A DNA stretch of 64,000 nt from an uncultured Christensenellaceae bacterium. GTDB taxonomy: Bacteria > Bacillota > Clostridia > Christensenellales > Borkfalkiaceae. The notes under the pieces were generated by a model. That model searched no databases, was not told where the DNA came from, and saw only the letters and a list, made by a program, of their open reading frames with translations. The translations under genes and the position numbers were made by a program. The stretch is from positions 3,629 to 67,628 of the forward strand of contig CAJUOP010000012.1 in the NCBI GenBank assembly GCA_910588465.1. The letters run 5' to 3'. Positions 45,204-53,717 of this stretch are shown piece after piece (positions within the stretch are counted from its first letter, which is position 1; every line of letters starts with the position of its first letter).

Positions 45204-47327
45204 TTGAAAGCGGAAATTTTAGCCCCCGCGGGGGACGAGCAATCGGCTTACGCCGCCCTAAAGGCGGGAGCGGACGCCGTATATCTGGGACTTACGCAGT
45301 TTTCCGCGCGGGCAGGCGCGGAAAATTTCGACGCGTCCGCGTTGCGGCGCACCGCGAAGTTTGCGCACTTTTTGGGCGCAAAGGTTTACGTCTGTTTGAA
45401 CACGCTGGTAAAGGATAGCGAGACGGAGGGCTTTTTTCGGAGCGCGAGGGAGGCGTGGAATGCGGGTGCGGACGCGCTGCTCGTGCAGGATATTTTTTTG
45501 GGAAAACGGCTGAAAGAGGTCTATCCCGAAATGACGCTGCACCTTTCCACGCAGGGCGGGTGCTGCAACGTGTACGGGGCGCGGCTTGCCAAGGAGTTCG
45601 GATTTTCGCGCGCGGTGCTCGCACGGGAAACGCCGCTCGACGAAATCAAAAAAATTTCGGAAATCATCGAAACGGAGTGCTTCGTGCAGGGCGCGCTGTG
45701 CACCGCCTTTTCGGGACAGTGCTATCTTTCGTCCTTCGCGGGGAACAACAGCGGGAACCGCGGCAGATGCAAGCAGCCCTGCCGCAAGAAATACTCGCTC
45801 GACCGCGCGGGCTACGAAAAGCCCGCTTACGCGCTCTCTACGTCCGATCTTTGCGTGGGCGCGCGCGTTGCGGAATATGTGGCGGCGGGGGTTTCGTCGC
45901 TGAAAATAGAGGGCAGGCTGCGGCGCAGGGAATATTGCGCGGCGGCGGTGCGCTACTATCGGGCGTTGCTGCAAGGATTGCCCGCGCGGGCGGAATTTTC
46001 CGACTTGAAGCGCGCCTACAACCGCGGCGGCTATACGGCGGGGCTTGCGTTCGGGCAGGCGGACGACTTTTTGTCCCGCAAGACGCAGGGGCATATCGGC
46101 GAGGACGTGGGCGAGCTCTTTTTTGTGAACGGCGCGCCCTTTTGCAAAAGCTCGTTCGCGGCGAGAAAGGGCGATTGCTTTAAAATTTTGCGCGCGGGCG
46201 AGGAGGTGTGCGGCGGCGTCTATCTTTCCTCGGGCAAGAACGGATTTTTTCTTTCGGGCACGTCGAACGCGAGAACGGGCGATCGTGTGTGCGTGACGAC
46301 GGATACGGCTGCGGGCGAGCGGGCGCTTTCCCGCGCGCGGCTGCGGGAGGTTTCCGTCGAGCTCCGCTTTGCGGCGGGCGCGCCGCCCTATGCGAAATGC
46401 GGAGACTTCGAGCTTTTGGGCAAGGAGCCGCTTGCGCCCGCCAAAAACGCGCCGCTTAGTGCGGAAGAAATTTCGGAGTGCTTCCGCAAGACGGACGCTA
46501 TGCCCGTTTCGCCCCGCCTTACGGTGCAAACGGAGGGCGCGTTCTGCCCCAAATCGGCGTTGAACGCGTTCCGTCGGGAATTTTACGAGGGACTTATAAA
46601 CGCGCTGGTGCCCGAGCGGGAGCCGTTGGAGGAGCGTTCGGTCGCGCCGCCCGCGCTGCGCCTTTGCGGGAAAAGGGAGCGCGCGGCAATCTCGGAGGAG
46701 CTTTCCGAGGGGGGCGGAATCGTCATTTTTAAGCCGCGGGACTATGAAAAATTGCCGAAAACAGGCACGGAACGCGCCTATTTGTATCTGCCCGCTTTTT
46801 TTACAAGCAAGGAGATCGAGGCGTTAAAGCCCGAGATTTCGCGCTTTTACGGAATTTATTGCGACGGATATTACGGCGTAAAGCTTGCCGAGGCGTGCAA
46901 AACGGAGCTGTTTGCGGGCACGGGGTTCAATCTGTGCAACGGCTACGCCGTAGCGGAAGCGAAAAAATACGCGGGGCGGTTCGTCCTTTCCAAGGAGCTT
47001 TCCGCGCGCGATCAAAACGCGCTTGCCGCCGAGGGGGCGTTCGCGCTGCTGCAGGGCGGGATTAAGGCGATGGATCTGATTTACTGTCCGTTTTCGCGCA
47101 CGTGCGCGAAGTGCGATAAGCGGGAGTATTACACAGCGACGGACGAGGACGGCAGAAGCTTCCCGCTCCGCCGCTATCGGGCGTTCGGCGCGTGTCGGTT
47201 CGAGCTTTATAATTGCGCACCGCTTTGGGCGGAGGCGGAAGTCTCGCCCCTTGCGGACGAAACGGCAAAGGAATTGCTTCGCGGCAGAACGGCGACGCGC
47301 GGACACGAAAAGGGGAGTATGCAATGA
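45204..47327 (+). CDS. U32 family peptidase/RlhA-like protein
   Basis: The 707-residue protein starts MKAEILAPAGDEQSAYAALK at a TTG, one base after hprK. It contains the U32 signature (VQGALCTAFSGQCYLSSFAG and NRGRCKQPCRKKY) with conserved cysteines, and the GVSSLKIEGRLRR block. The long C-terminal half has further Cys (CPFSRTCAKCDK), which may hold an iron-sulfur site as in E. coli RlhA, which hydroxylates 23S rRNA. The family was named for collagenase activity, but an RNA-modifying role is more likely for this length. Confidence 0.88.
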   Translation: MKAEILAPAGDEQSAYAALKAGADAVYLGLTQFSARAGAENFDASALRRTAKFAHFLGAKVYVCLNTLVKDSETEGFFRSAREAWNAGADALLVQDIFLGKRLKEVYPEMTLHLSTQGGCCNVYGARLAKEFGFSRAVLARETPLDEIKKISEIIETECFVQGALCTAFSGQCYLSSFAGNNSGNRGRCKQPCRKKYSLDRAGYEKPAYALSTSDLCVGARVAEYVAAGVSSLKIEGRLRRREYCAAAVRYYRALLQGLPARAEFSDLKRAYNRGGYTAGLAFGQADDFLSRKTQGHIGEDVGELFFVNGAPFCKSSFAARKGDCFKILRAGEEVCGGVYLSSGKNGFFLSGTSNARTGDRVCVTTDTAAGERALSRARLREVSVELRFAAGAPPYAKCGDFELLGKEPLAPAKNAPLSAEEISECFRKTDAMPVSPRLTVQTEGAFCPKSALNAFRREFYEGLINALVPEREPLEERSVAPPALRLCGKRERAAISEELSEGGGIVIFKPRDYEKLPKTGTERAYLYLPAFFTSKEIEALKPEISRFYGIYCDGYYGVKLAEACKTELFAGTGFNLCNGYAVAEAKKYAGRFVLSKELSARDQNALAAEGAFALLQGGIKAMDLIYCPFSRTCAKCDKREYYTATDEDGRSFPLRRYRAFGACRFELYNCAPLWAEAEVSPLADETAKELLRGRTATRGHEKGSMQ

Positions 47328-49669
47328 AGAGCGGGGCTCGCAGTCTGGAACTGAATAAAATTTTAGAGGCGGTGAGCTCGTTCGCCGTGCTCGAAGCTTC
47401 GCGGGAGAAAATTCTGCGGACGGAGGCGGAAACGGATCGGTTTGTCGCGCAGAGCCTGCTTGATTTTACGGAGGAGGCTTCCCTGCTGCTGTTCGAGCTG
47501 GGCGCGGGCGCGGTGGAGTATTTTCCGCCCCTCGGCGACAAAGCGGAGCGCGCGGAAAAGGGCGCGGCGCTTTCCTGCGGGGAATTGCTGGAGCTGAGCA
47601 AGCTCATGCGGTCGGCGCGGGTGTGCCGCAAATCGGTGAACGGCTTTTCGGACGGTCGCACGTCGAAAATGCGCGCGTTAACCGAAATGCTTACCGAGGA
47701 CGGACGGCTGGAAGAGGAGATCGCGCAGAAGATTCTGGGCGAGGACGAAATTTCCGACCGCGCCAGCGACAGGCTGTACGCCCTTCGGCGGGAGATCCGA
47801 CTGACGGGCGAGAAAATCCGCGCCCGCCTCGCAGCCTATCTCACGGGCGAGGAAAAGAAGTTTTTGCAGGACGGGATCGTTACCGTGCGCGGCGACCGCT
47901 ACGTGATCCCCGTTAAGGCGGAATATAAACGGAGCGTAAAGGGATTTATCCACGACCGTTCCGCCACGGGCTCCACGGTGTATATCGAGCCCGAAGAGGT
48001 GCTCGAAATGAACAACGAACTCCGCTCGCTGATGCTGGACGAGCGGGAGGAGCAAAACAGGATTTTAAGCGAGCTTTCGCGCGCGGTCGGCGCGCGCAGA
48101 GCGGAATGGGAGCGGGATGAAGAAATTTTATGCGAGGCGGACTGCTGTTACGCCCGCGCCGCTTACGCCTATTCGCTCAAAGCGCGCAAGCCCGTGTTGA
48201 GCGCCAAGGGCATCGTGGAGATCGTGCGCGGGAAGCACCCGCTGCTCGATATGAAAACCGCCGTGCCCGTGTCCGTTTCGGTGGGCGCGGATTACGACTT
48301 TTTAATTATCAGCGGCGCCAACACGGGCGGAAAGACGGTCACTCTGAAAATGTGCGGCTTGTTCTGTCTGATGGCGGCTTGCGGGCTGTTCGTGCCCGCC
48401 GAGCACGCCTGCCTCGGCGTATTCCGCGAAATTTTCTGCGACGTGGGCGACAGCCAGTCCATCGAGGAAAATCTCTCCACGTTTTCCTCGCACCTGCTCA
48501 ATTTAAAGGAAATTACCGAGCGCGCGGGCAAAGAGAGCTTTGTGCTCATCGACGAGCCGGGCGGAGGCACCGACCCCGAGGAGGGGCAGGCGCTGGCGCG
48601 GGCGATTTTAAACGCGCTGTTAAAAAAGGGGTGCCGCGGGATCGTCACCACGCACTATTCGGCGTTGAAGGAGTTCGCGGCGGAAACCCCGCGCATGGAG
48701 AACGGCTGCATGGAATTCGACGCGGCGGACTACCGCCCGCTGTACCGCTTAAAGATCGGCGCGCCTGGCTCTTCCAACGCGCTTGCCGTTTGCGTGCGGC
48801 TGGGGCTGCCGCAGGAGCTGATCGCGGAGGCGCGGAGCTATCTTTCGGAGGGCGCGCGGGCGTTCGAGAGCGCGGTGCGCGCGGCGGAGGAGAGCAGGGT
48901 GCGCGCGGACGAAATCAGGGCGGAGGCGGAGCTTGCGCGCGCGGAGGTGCAAAAGCGGCTTTCGGAGTTGGAGCGCGATGAGGAGAAATTCCGCGCCGAA
49001 CGCGAAAGGTTTACGCGCTCGGCAAAGATCGAGGCGCGCAGGATCGTCAACGAGCATACGGCGCGCGCCGAAGAGCTGTTGGAGGAGATCGAAGAGATAT
49101 TCAAAAAAGAAACGCTCTCCCAAGCCGATTTGATCAGGGCGCGCACGCTGAAAAATCAGCTTTTGCGCGCGGAGACGGAGGAGGACGAGCCCCCCGTGCG
49201 GCTGACCCCCGTCGATCCCAAAACGCTGAAAGCGGGCGAAAGGGTGTTTGTAAAGAGCATGGGCGCGGAGGGCGAGGTGCTCTCTTTAAAAAAGAACGGC
49301 GCCGAGGTGCGCTGCGGAGCGATCCGCGTGATCTGCGCGTTTTCGGATCTGTTTCAGACCGCGTATAAGCGGCAGGCGCAGGAGGGCGGCGTGCGCGTGG
49401 TAAAAAATTTGCAGCCGCAGCGCAGCGCGCTTACGGAATGCAACGTTATCGGGCAAAGCACGGACGACGCGCTCCCTCTGGTGGATACGTTTTTGGACGG
49501 CGCGGTGCTCGCGGGGCTGGAACGGGTGCGCGTCGTGCACGGCATGGGCACGGGCAGGCTGCGCAGCGCGATCCACGCGTTTTTGCGCAAGGATCCGCGG
49601 GTGCGGGAGTTTCGCCTCGGGGTGTACGGCGAGGGCGAATCGGGCGTTACGATCATCACGTTAAAATAA
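47324..49669 (+). CDS. mutS2: Endonuclease MutS2
   Basis: MutS2 acts on recombination intermediates and collided ribosomes. The 781-residue protein has an N-terminal clamp region, the ATPase with ISGANTGGKT (Walker A) and VLIDEPGGGTDPEEG (Walker B), and a long charged coiled coil (about 510-620). A C-terminal Smr nuclease domain (VDTFLDGAVLAG..VRVVHGMGTGRLR) completes it. The ATG at 47324 overlaps the U32 stop and has AGGGGAG upstream. The frame is open further upstream but without similarity. Confidence 0.95.
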   Translation: MKSGARSLELNKILEAVSSFAVLEASREKILRTEAETDRFVAQSLLDFTEEASLLLFELGAGAVEYFPPLGDKAERAEKGAALSCGELLELSKLMRSARVCRKSVNGFSDGRTSKMRALTEMLTEDGRLEEEIAQKILGEDEISDRASDRLYALRREIRLTGEKIRARLAAYLTGEEKKFLQDGIVTVRGDRYVIPVKAEYKRSVKGFIHDRSATGSTVYIEPEEVLEMNNELRSLMLDEREEQNRILSELSRAVGARRAEWERDEEILCEADCCYARAAYAYSLKARKPVLSAKGIVEIVRGKHPLLDMKTAVPVSVSVGADYDFLIISGANTGGKTVTLKMCGLFCLMAACGLFVPAEHACLGVFREIFCDVGDSQSIEENLSTFSSHLLNLKEITERAGKESFVLIDEPGGGTDPEEGQALARAILNALLKKGCRGIVTTHYSALKEFAAETPRMENGCMEFDAADYRPLYRLKIGAPGSSNALAVCVRLGLPQELIAEARSYLSEGARAFESAVRAAEESRVRADEIRAEAELARAEVQKRLSELERDEEKFRAERERFTRSAKIEARRIVNEHTARAEELLEEIEEIFKKETLSQADLIRARTLKNQLLRAETEEDEPPVRLTPVDPKTLKAGERVFVKSMGAEGEVLSLKKNGAEVRCGAIRVICAFSDLFQTAYKRQAQEGGVRVVKNLQPQRSALTECNVIGQSTDDALPLVDTFLDGAVLAGLERVRVVHGMGTGRLRSAIHAFLRKDPRVREFRLGVYGEGESGVTIITLK

Positions 49670-49734
49670 AGAGGTCATATTTTCGCGGTTTCTCAAGTAG
49701 AATGTAATAACTATTTCTGTTTGAGGTAAACTGA

Positions 49735-50451
49735 TTGAAAAAGCTATCTTCGCGGGCGATTGCCGCAATCACAAACGCGCTGCTGGCGCTGATCCTCGTC
49801 GTAGTGGGCACGGTGTGCTTTTATCCCTCCGCCACGGGCGTTTCGGGCACGAAGGACAGGGTGTATTACAAGGGCTCCTCGCCCGACGGCGTTACGCTGA
49901 TGTTCAACGTATACTGGGGCACGGAGCTCGTCTATAAAATTTTGGACGTGTTGGACGATTACGAGGCGAAAGCCACCTTCTTTCTGGGCGGGAGCTGGGC
50001 GGACGACAACGTGGACTGCGTAAAGGAGATCGTCGCGCGCGGGCAGGAGGTCGGCTCGCACGGATATTTCCACCGCGACCACGCCAAGCTTTCCTTTTCG
50101 GAAAACTACGGCGAGATTAAAAACAGCGTCGATTTTATCGAGGCGGCGTGCGGCGCCAAGGTGCTCCTGTTCGCGCCTCCCTCGGGCGCGTTCAACGACG
50201 ATACGGTGCTTGCCGCCGAAGAACTGGGGTTAAAGACGGTCATGTGGAGTAAGGACACCATCGACTGGCGGGACAAGGACCGGAATATCGCCTACCGCAA
50301 AGCAACGCAGGAGATAAAGGGGGGCGATCTGGTGCTGATGCACCCCATGGAGCATACCCTCGCGGCTCTGCCGAATATTTTGCAGTATTACCGCGAAAAA
50401 GGGCTTCGGGCGGTTACCGCGGGAGAGAACCTGCTCGGCTCGTCGCAATAG
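49735..50451 (+). CDS. PdaB-like polysaccharide deacetylase with altered active site
   Basis: The 238-residue protein has one N-terminal membrane anchor and a NodB-homology domain. It resembles PdaB, needed for spore stability in B. subtilis. Motif 1, usually FDISWG in PdaB or FDDGP in active enzymes, reads FNVYWG, with Asn58 in place of the metal-binding Asp. Motif 2 SHGYFHRDH keeps His109 and His113. Motif 3 reads LFAPPSGA without the usual Arg. It starts at a TTG with GAGGT upstream. Activity is doubtful, and a structural or sporulation role is inferred. Confidence 0.82.
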   Translation: MKKLSSRAIAAITNALLALILVVVGTVCFYPSATGVSGTKDRVYYKGSSPDGVTLMFNVYWGTELVYKILDVLDDYEAKATFFLGGSWADDNVDCVKEIVARGQEVGSHGYFHRDHAKLSFSENYGEIKNSVDFIEAACGAKVLLFAPPSGAFNDDTVLAAEELGLKTVMWSKDTIDWRDKDRNIAYRKATQEIKGGDLVLMHPMEHTLAALPNILQYYREKGLRAVTAGENLLGSSQ

Positions 50452-50477
50452 TCATTTTTACATAAAAGGAGAAAAAC

Positions 50478-51716
50478 ATGGTAGAGACAAGAACGCTTAA
50501 AAACGGCGTGCGCGTGATCGTAAAGCGCATGGAGGGATTGCTGTCGGTCACGATGGGCGTGCTGGTGGGCACGGGTTCGGCATTCGAAACGGACGCGGAG
50601 GACGGCATTTCGCATTTTATCGAGCATATGCAGTTTAAGGGAACGCCCACGCGCACCGCTTTTGAGATTTCGGACGCATTCGACGCGCTCGGCGCGCAGG
50701 TAAACGCGTTTACGGGCAAGGATTTGACCTGCTATTACGCGAAATCCACGTCCGACCACGCGCGGGAAGCGTTTGCGTTGCTTGCCGATCTGTTTTTAAA
50801 CAGCACCTTTCCCGAGGAGGAGCTCGCGCGGGAAAAGGGCGTCGTCGTCGAGGAGATCCACATGGACGAGGATTCGCCCGAGGATCTGTGCCTCGACCTT
50901 TTGGCGCGCGCCTCGTTCGGCTCGGAAAACTACGGCAGAAATATACTCGGTCCCGAAGAGAACGTAAAAGGGTTTCGGCGGGAGGATCTGTTCCGCTATA
51001 AACAGGAGCGCTATTGCCCCGCGAATATCGTCGTTTCGTTTGCGGGAAATCTCTCGCTTGCCGAGGCTGCGGAGCTTGCCGAAGAGCATTTCGGCAGTAT
51101 GCCTGCATCCGATTTTGTTCAGCGCAAAAAGCAAATCGCGCTGCGCGGAGGCAATCTGTTCAAGCAAAAGCCCATCGAGCAGGCGCACTTCGCGCTGTCC
51201 TTTCCCTCGGTGAAACGCGATCACCCCGATTATTCCGCCATGCTCGTGATGAACACGGTGTTGGGCGGCGGCATGAGCTCGCGCCTGTTCAAGCGCGTGC
51301 GCGAGGAGCTGGGGCTCGCCTATTCGGTGTATTCCTTCGGTTCCTTTTACGAGGAGACGGGAATGTTCACCGTGTATGCGGGGGTCAATCCGCTAAAGGC
51401 GGTGCAGGCGGCGGAGGCGGTGAAAGGCGTCATCGAGGAATTTAAGGAAAAGGGGCTGTCCGAAGAGGAATTTTTGCGCGGCAGAGAGCAGTTGAAGTCG
51501 AGTACGATTTTTGCGCAGGAGAACACCTCTTCGCAGATGCTCTTATACGGCAAACAGCTGTTGTACACGGGCGAGGTGTACGACTTCGAAACCCGCATGA
51601 ACGAGATTTCCGTGCTGACGCGGGAGGATATTCTGCGCTGCATCGAAAAGAGCTTCGATTTTTCGCGTGTTGCCGTCGCTTCCGTGGGGAATTTGAAGGA
51701 AGCGATAAAACTGTAA
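50478..51716 (+). CDS. M16-family zinc peptidase
   Basis: The 412-residue protein has the inverted zinc motif HFIEH (His46, Glu49, His50) followed by MQFKGT, and a third zinc ligand region VVVEEIHMDEDSPED. The second half carries GGGMSSRLFKRVREELGLAYSVYS, typical of processing-peptidase-like M16B proteins. It is cytoplasmic by sequence and likely degrades or trims peptides. The start follows AAAAGGAG. The stop shares one base with the next start. Confidence 0.92.
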   Translation: MVETRTLKNGVRVIVKRMEGLLSVTMGVLVGTGSAFETDAEDGISHFIEHMQFKGTPTRTAFEISDAFDALGAQVNAFTGKDLTCYYAKSTSDHAREAFALLADLFLNSTFPEEELAREKGVVVEEIHMDEDSPEDLCLDLLARASFGSENYGRNILGPEENVKGFRREDLFRYKQERYCPANIVVSFAGNLSLAEAAELAEEHFGSMPASDFVQRKKQIALRGGNLFKQKPIEQAHFALSFPSVKRDHPDYSAMLVMNTVLGGGMSSRLFKRVREELGLAYSVYSFGSFYEETGMFTVYAGVNPLKAVQAAEAVKGVIEEFKEKGLSEEEFLRGREQLKSSTIFAQENTSSQMLLYGKQLLYTGEVYDFETRMNEISVLTREDILRCIEKSFDFSRVAVASVGNLKEAIKL

Positions 51717-52204
51717 TGGAATTCGTAAACGCCGAGGGCTTTGCGCCCGTGTATAACGGGGAAAGCCGACTGATTATTTTAGGCAGCTTTCCTTCGGTAA
51801 AGAGTCGTGCGATCGGGTTCTATTACGGACACCCGCAGAACAGATTCTGGAAAACGGTCTGCGCGTATTTCGGCGAGGAGGTCCCGCCCGACGTTGCGGG
51901 CAAGCGGGAATTTCTGCTGCGGAATCGCGTCGCGCTGTGGGACGTGATCCTCTCCTGCGAGATCGCGGGCTCCTCCGACGCGTCCATTCGAAAAGAAGTG
52001 GTCGCCGACGTTCCCGCCCTGGTAAGAGCGACGGGGGCGGAGCGCATTTTTTGCAACGGGAGCAAATCGTTCGAGCTGTTGTCCGAGCGGTTTCCCGAGT
52101 TGCTGCCCATGACGGAAAAGCTTCCTTCCACGTCGCCCGCGAATCCGCGCTTTACATACGCGGCGTGGAAGGATGCACTGGATAAAATTTTTCACAGAGG
52201 ATAA
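51716..52204 (+). CDS. DNA-deoxyinosine (hypoxanthine) glycosylase, UDG family 6
   Basis: A 162-residue repair enzyme with the uracil-DNA glycosylase fold. Family 6 features are LIILGSFPSVKSR, YYGHPQNRFWK, RVALWDVI and the C-terminal LPSTSPANPR. Members remove hypoxanthine from deaminated adenine in DNA. Its ATG overlaps the M16 stop by one base, and the next repair gene begins one base after its own stop. Confidence 0.88.
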   Translation: MEFVNAEGFAPVYNGESRLIILGSFPSVKSRAIGFYYGHPQNRFWKTVCAYFGEEVPPDVAGKREFLLRNRVALWDVILSCEIAGSSDASIRKEVVADVPALVRATGAERIFCNGSKSFELLSERFPELLPMTEKLPSTSPANPRFTYAAWKDALDKIFHRG

Positions 52205-52205
52205 T

Positions 52206-52871
52206 ATGATCACGTACGAAGAGCTGCTTGCCGAGCTGCGGGCAAACGCGGACGAGAAATACCGCGCGTTTCACAAAAAGCTGTTAAAAAACGATAACGT
52301 AAATTTAATCGGCGTTCGCATACCCGTTCTCAGGTCTATCGCCAAACGCGAAAAGGGGAGCTTCGCTGCCGTGTCCGCCTTTCCCGACGAGTTTTACGAG
52401 GTAACGTTTATCAAGTGCTCGGTGGCGGCGCTCATGCCCTACGGGGATTTTGTCAAGGAAATCGACGGGCTGGTTTGTTTGTTGGACAACTGGGCGACCT
52501 GCGACTGCTTTCAGGCAAAATGCATTGCAAAGCATAAAGAGGAATTTTTGCCCTATATCGAAAAATACTTTGCGGACGGCAGGGAGTTTGTGCGACGGTT
52601 CGCGCTTGTCACGCTGCTGGAATTTTACGTGGAAGAGAAATATCTGCCCGTTATCTTCGACTATCTGCGCAGGTGCTCGAACGAGAAGTATTACGTAATG
52701 ATGGCTGCGGCATGGCTGCTTGCGGAAGTGCTTGTAAAGCATTACGAGCGCGGCTGCGCGTTTTTGCGGGAAGGAAACTTGGACGGCGCGATAAAGCGGA
52801 AGGGGATTCAGAAGGCGCGCGAAAGCTTTCGGCTGACTTCGGAACAGAAAGAGAAGTTAAAAGGGATTTAA
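52206..52871 (+). CDS. AlkD-like DNA alkylation repair protein
   Basis: A 221-residue all-helical HEAT-like repeat protein of the DNA alkylation repair family. It has GVRIPVLRSIAK, FYEVTFIKCSVAALMPYG, DNWATCDCFQAK, REFVRRFALVTLLEFYV and the C-terminal KRKGIQKARESFRLT. AlkD removes bulky alkylated bases. The ATG at 52206 follows the glycosylase stop directly, so the two repair genes are probably translationally coupled. Confidence 0.9.
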   Translation: MITYEELLAELRANADEKYRAFHKKLLKNDNVNLIGVRIPVLRSIAKREKGSFAAVSAFPDEFYEVTFIKCSVAALMPYGDFVKEIDGLVCLLDNWATCDCFQAKCIAKHKEEFLPYIEKYFADGREFVRRFALVTLLEFYVEEKYLPVIFDYLRRCSNEKYYVMMAAAWLLAEVLVKHYERGCAFLREGNLDGAIKRKGIQKARESFRLTSEQKEKLKGI

Positions 52872-52909
52872 AGCGCCTGTATAAAAAGTTGTCGAATTTT
52901 AGAAAATAC

Positions 52910-52938
52910 TTGACACAACATAAAAAATATAGTACAAT
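52910..52938 (+). promoter_or_regulatory. Sigma-A promoter of acpP
   Basis: Consensus TTGACA (52910-52915), 17 bp, TACAAT (52933-52938), some 54 bp before the ATG. Confidence 0.88.
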
Positions 52939-52991
52939 AACAAAAACGCGTTCCGCGATACGATAAGGGAACCGAATTCGGAGGTTACAAA

Positions 52992-53219
52992 ATGTACGAA
53001 AAAATAGTAAAAATGCTTGCTGAACAGCTCGGGATCGAGGCGAAAACCATTACGCCTCAGTCGGAAGTGGTTAAGGATTTGGGCGCAGACTCGCTGGACG
53101 TTGTCGAATTGATGATGGCTTTAGAGGACGAATACGGCGTTACGCTTCCCGAAGGCGAAGTGGAAAACGTGAAAACCGTGCAGGACATCGTCGACATGGT
53201 GAACAAGCTCGGTAAATAA
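52992..53219 (+). CDS. acpP: Acyl carrier protein
   Basis: ACP carries growing fatty acids on a phosphopantetheine arm. The 75-residue protein has the GADSLDVVELMMALE motif with Ser34 as attachment site, and is acidic and of normal length. GGAGG lies upstream of the ATG. It is monocistronic with its own strong promoter and ends at a GC-rich hairpin. Confidence 0.96.
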   Translation: MYEKIVKMLAEQLGIEAKTITPQSEVVKDLGADSLDVVELMMALEDEYGVTLPEGEVENVKTVQDIVDMVNKLGK

Positions 53220-53230
53220 AAGCAGCGTTT

Positions 53231-53263
53231 CAAGCCCTCCTCTGCCGTGCAGGGGAGGGCTTG
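53231..53263 (+). terminator. Hairpin after acpP
   Basis: CAAGCCCTCC and GGAGGGCTTG, extended by an inner CTGC/GCAG pairing around CGT. There is no T-run behind it, so it may stabilise the 3' end rather than terminate alone. Confidence 0.6.
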
Positions 53264-53305
53264 CATTGCGTTTGCGGATATTTACGGCGGGCTATCTACG
53301 GCTGC

Positions 53306-53385
53306 ATTTCAGAATGACAAGGAAGGGGTATCGATTGTCATTCCGAGGGAGTGGAACGACCGAAAAAATCCCACGGGAGAAAGGG
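53306..53385. repeat. Dispersed palindromic repeat, single copy
   Basis: TTTCAGAATGACA faces TGTCATTCCGAGGGAG, followed by GGAACGACCG and AAAATCCCACGGGAG. It is the same family as the arrays at 37.3-38.06 and 40.75-41.12 kb. Confidence 0.65.
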
Positions 53386-53427
53386 CGGGCTTCCATAAAT
53401 TTCTTTTGAAAAAGTTTTCCCGAAAGG

Positions 53428-53456
53428 TTGCTTTTTAAAGGAATGTTTGCTATAAT
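53428..53456 (+). promoter_or_regulatory. Promoter of the 6S RNA gene
   Basis: TTGCTT (53428-53433), 17 bp, TATAAT (53451-53456) with TGC before it (extended -10). Transcription should start near 53463. Confidence 0.8.
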
Positions 53457-53462
53457 ATAACC

Positions 53463-53645
53463 GACACCTGCGGTGTACGGAAGGCGGGAAAACGTAATCC
53501 ACAAAGTGAATACGGGAGCGCTTGTCTGGCACGGATAGGCAAGGTCTGCTATGCGGAAAGTCCGATATCCTGCACGCGGCGCACCCACCTGCGAGATGCG
53601 GGTTAACACTTTTTCGTCTTGCGGCACAGGCGGATGTCTTTTATT
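53463..53645 (+). ncRNA. ssrS: 6S RNA
   Basis: About 183 nt follow a strong promoter with no ribosome site or coding frame. The 5' part CACCTGCGGTGTACGGAAGG with the GCGGG behind it resembles the start of E. coli 6S RNA (TCTGAGATGTTCGCAAGCGGG). The 3' part CTTGCGGCACAGGCGGATGT resembles its end. The two ends pair (GACA with TGTC, CCTG with CAGG) to close a long, interrupted hairpin, and an inner CCCACCTGCGAGATGCGGGT arm is visible. It ends in a run of T. 6S RNA binds sigma-A RNA polymerase and lowers transcription in stationary phase. No database search was possible. Confidence 0.75.
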
Positions 53646-53686
53646 TTTTTTGTTTTAATTATTTTTGAAATTCCCCGTAAAATCGG

Positions 53687-53715
53687 TTGCAAGAATATAC
53701 TTTATATGGTATAAT
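53687..53715 (+). promoter_or_regulatory. Promoter of tRNA-Glu
   Basis: TTGCAA (53687-53692), 17 bp, TATAAT (53710-53715) with TGG before it. Confidence 0.85.
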
Positions 53716-53717
53716 CC

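Noticed and set aside
45258..46529. 423-codon minus-strand frame opposite the U32 gene
   Set aside because: Extremely Arg/Ala-rich, as expected from the reverse of GC-rich coding DNA.
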